DNA from: Cyanobacteria bacterium SZAS-4 | Lineage (GTDB): Bacteria; Cyanobacteriota; Vampirovibrionia; Obscuribacterales; Obscuribacteraceae | Reading direction: 5' to 3' | Length of the DNA stretch: 64,000 nt | NCBI GenBank assembly: GCA_018266255.1 | Contig: JAFEAT010000011.1 | Coordinates: 227,003-291,002 of the forward strand | Shown: piece by piece, positions 63,148 through 64,000 of the stretch | How the letters are laid out: each line of letters begins with the position of its first letter | Position numbering within the stretch: the stretch's first letter is position 1 | Position numbers and translations under genes: made by a program | The notes under the pieces: model-generated | What the model saw: only the letters and a program-made list of their open reading frames with translations | The model's database searches: none | Told to the model about the DNA's origin: nothing

Positions 63148-63999
63148 TCAACGTTTTAGCAGAGGGGGTACAACGTTTGGACTAGAATGTGATGATTTAT
63201 CTTCTATGGGCGCGAATCTATAGAGCTTTCGTTCTACACTCGCAACCACTTGTTCTGTGGTGAATTGAACCAATTTCTCTCTTGCTTCCAAAACTTTATC
63301 AAGCGTCGGAGAAACTGCTGGCCACTTGTGATGTGGTCTCGTGTAGTACGCGATGAGTTCTGTTGCCCAGTCTGATTTTAGTGGTTCACCGGTGTCCAAT
63401 TCATCTGCAGCTTTTTGCAGAGATGACTCGAATTCGTTATATGCGGCTTCAATTTGATCTTTAGTGGTGGCACCGTGATGCTGATGCTGCGCTATTCGCC
63501 AAAGGTTGTCGATATCAACTGCGCAATGTTGCCTTCTTTCTTCTATCTGGGTAGGGCTATGAAAAGTATGTTTTCGAAGCGAACTGCCATATCCGCCGTA
63601 ATTCGAAAATGTAGATCCGCTAATTTTATAGTCGTTAGCTTGCCTTTGCTTTACCACCACGATGTCACCGGGCTCGAGCATCCGTGATACCTTGCGATTC
63701 CAAACAACATGCTCAGTGGTAAAGTGACCGTCCTCGGCAGTGCGTGCCACGATTATGGTGGGGCGCGAATCTGGCTGACTCAAACCGCCTGCGCGAGCAA
63801 TCACCGTTAGCAAATCAATTCCGCCTTTCGGAACTTCGAGCAAGCCTGGTTTTATAACTGCTCCGATGACTCGAATCTTGTTTCCGACAGGTCTGACTAC
63901 ACCCGTGTCACTGATACCAGATTCAGTGCCAGCAATTGGAACATAAATTACATCACCAGGCTCGAGGACCAAGTCTTCTTTTTTGTCGCCACTGTGCAT
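63148..63999 (-). CDS. SLBB-domain polysaccharide export protein, 5' part outside window
   Basis: The frame is open to the window end, so the N-terminus is missing. It begins within 'LEPGDVIYVPI', then an SLBB (soluble-ligand-binding beta-grasp) repeat, IRVIGAVIKPGLLEVPKGG with LLTVIARAGGL, and a second 'MLEPGDIVVVKQ' strand. These belong to Wza/GfcE-type outer-membrane export proteins for capsule or exopolysaccharide. The last 140 residues are helical and charged, an extension beyond the usual C-terminus. Confidence 0.82.
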   Translation of the reverse strand: MHSGDKKEDLVLEPGDVIYVPIAGTESGISDTGVVRPVGNKIRVIGAVIKPGLLEVPKGGIDLLTVIARAGGLSQPDSRPTIIVARTAEDGHFTTEHVVWNRKVSRMLEPGDIVVVKQRQANDYKISGSTFSNYGGYGSSLRKHTFHSPTQIEERRQHCAVDIDNLWRIAQHQHHGATTKDQIEAAYNEFESSLQKAADELDTGEPLKSDWATELIAYYTRPHHKWPAVSPTLDKVLEAREKLVQFTTEQVVASVERKLYRFAPIEDKSSHSSPNVVPPLLKR

Positions 64000-64000
64000 C

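Noticed and set aside
1..64000. CRISPR arrays, insertion sequences, prophage or integron
   Set aside because: I looked for regular spaced repeats, transposase DDE/HUH motifs and phage structural genes and saw none.

Overview
The window reads as chromosome of a Gram-negative-type bacterium. It has a POTRA (Omp85-type) fragment, a Wza-type SLBB polysaccharide export protein, an HME-RND pump and a lipoprotein. My best guess, by inference only, is a non-photosynthetic relative of Cyanobacteria (Vampirovibrionia/Melainabacteria, Obscuribacterales-like). The reasons are the number of TPR proteins, a TPR-CHAT protein, many two-transmembrane histidine kinases, a lone MglA GTPase and several large proteins of no known family. 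Base composition and codon use look even. I see no rRNA, tRNA, CRISPR array, insertion sequence or prophage.

Layout. 1-7.3 kb: the end of a kinase-fold protein, a HAD phosphatase fused to a P-loop ATPase, a TPR protein fused to an S9A prolyl oligopeptidase, and a convergent unknown protein that shares a CTAG stop with it. 7.4-10.3 kb: a structured RNA ending in a strong terminator, small genes, a secreted fasciclin protein and an Ala/Gly-rich unknown. 10.6-17.6 kb, minus strand: an OmpR-type two-component pair next to a CusA/CzcA-type RND pump that has no adaptor or outer-membrane partner. 17.8-21.8 kb: an EamA-type membrane protein, a GNAT acetyltransferase, a TPR protein, an RraA-fold protein and a six-helix membrane protein.

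21.8-27.3 kb: a trypsin-like protease, two tandem paralogues each preceded by the same four-box array with an exact 11-bp period (PHO-box-like), and a divergent histidine kinase/response regulator pair. 27.3-37.3 kb: a YbaK deacylase coupled to an orphan VirD4/TraG-like ATPase, a secreted thioredoxin with a CPDC active site, a 1422-residue TPR-CHAT protease candidate, a two-lobed methyltransferase and a papain-fold hydrolase candidate. 37.4-46.5 kb: a large helical-repeat protein, a secreted Asn/Ser/Gly-rich protein, a histone-H1-like protein with 63-bp repeats, a DUF488/SDR/Gfo-Idh group, a RibD/DHFR-fold reductase and a POTRA remnant.

47-57 kb: an SseB-like protein, MglA with tRNA-guanine transglycosylase, three histidine kinases (two overlapping by ATGA) with no response regulator beside them, a membrane-anchored Mrr-type nuclease and a lipoprotein. 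57-64 kb: a GH5-like glycosidase, ychF with an enoyl-CoA hydratase, a kinase-fold membrane protein and a truncated SLBB export protein.

Signalling dominates the content. Five histidine kinases share one plan (TM, about 150-residue helical sensor, TM, HAMP, optional PAS, kinase core) and two response regulators are close paralogues. The 11-bp phased repeats are the kind of site an OmpR/PhoB-family regulator would bind. The feature I would test first is that promoter pair; next are the structured RNA at 7.4-7.65 kb and the unusual fusions.
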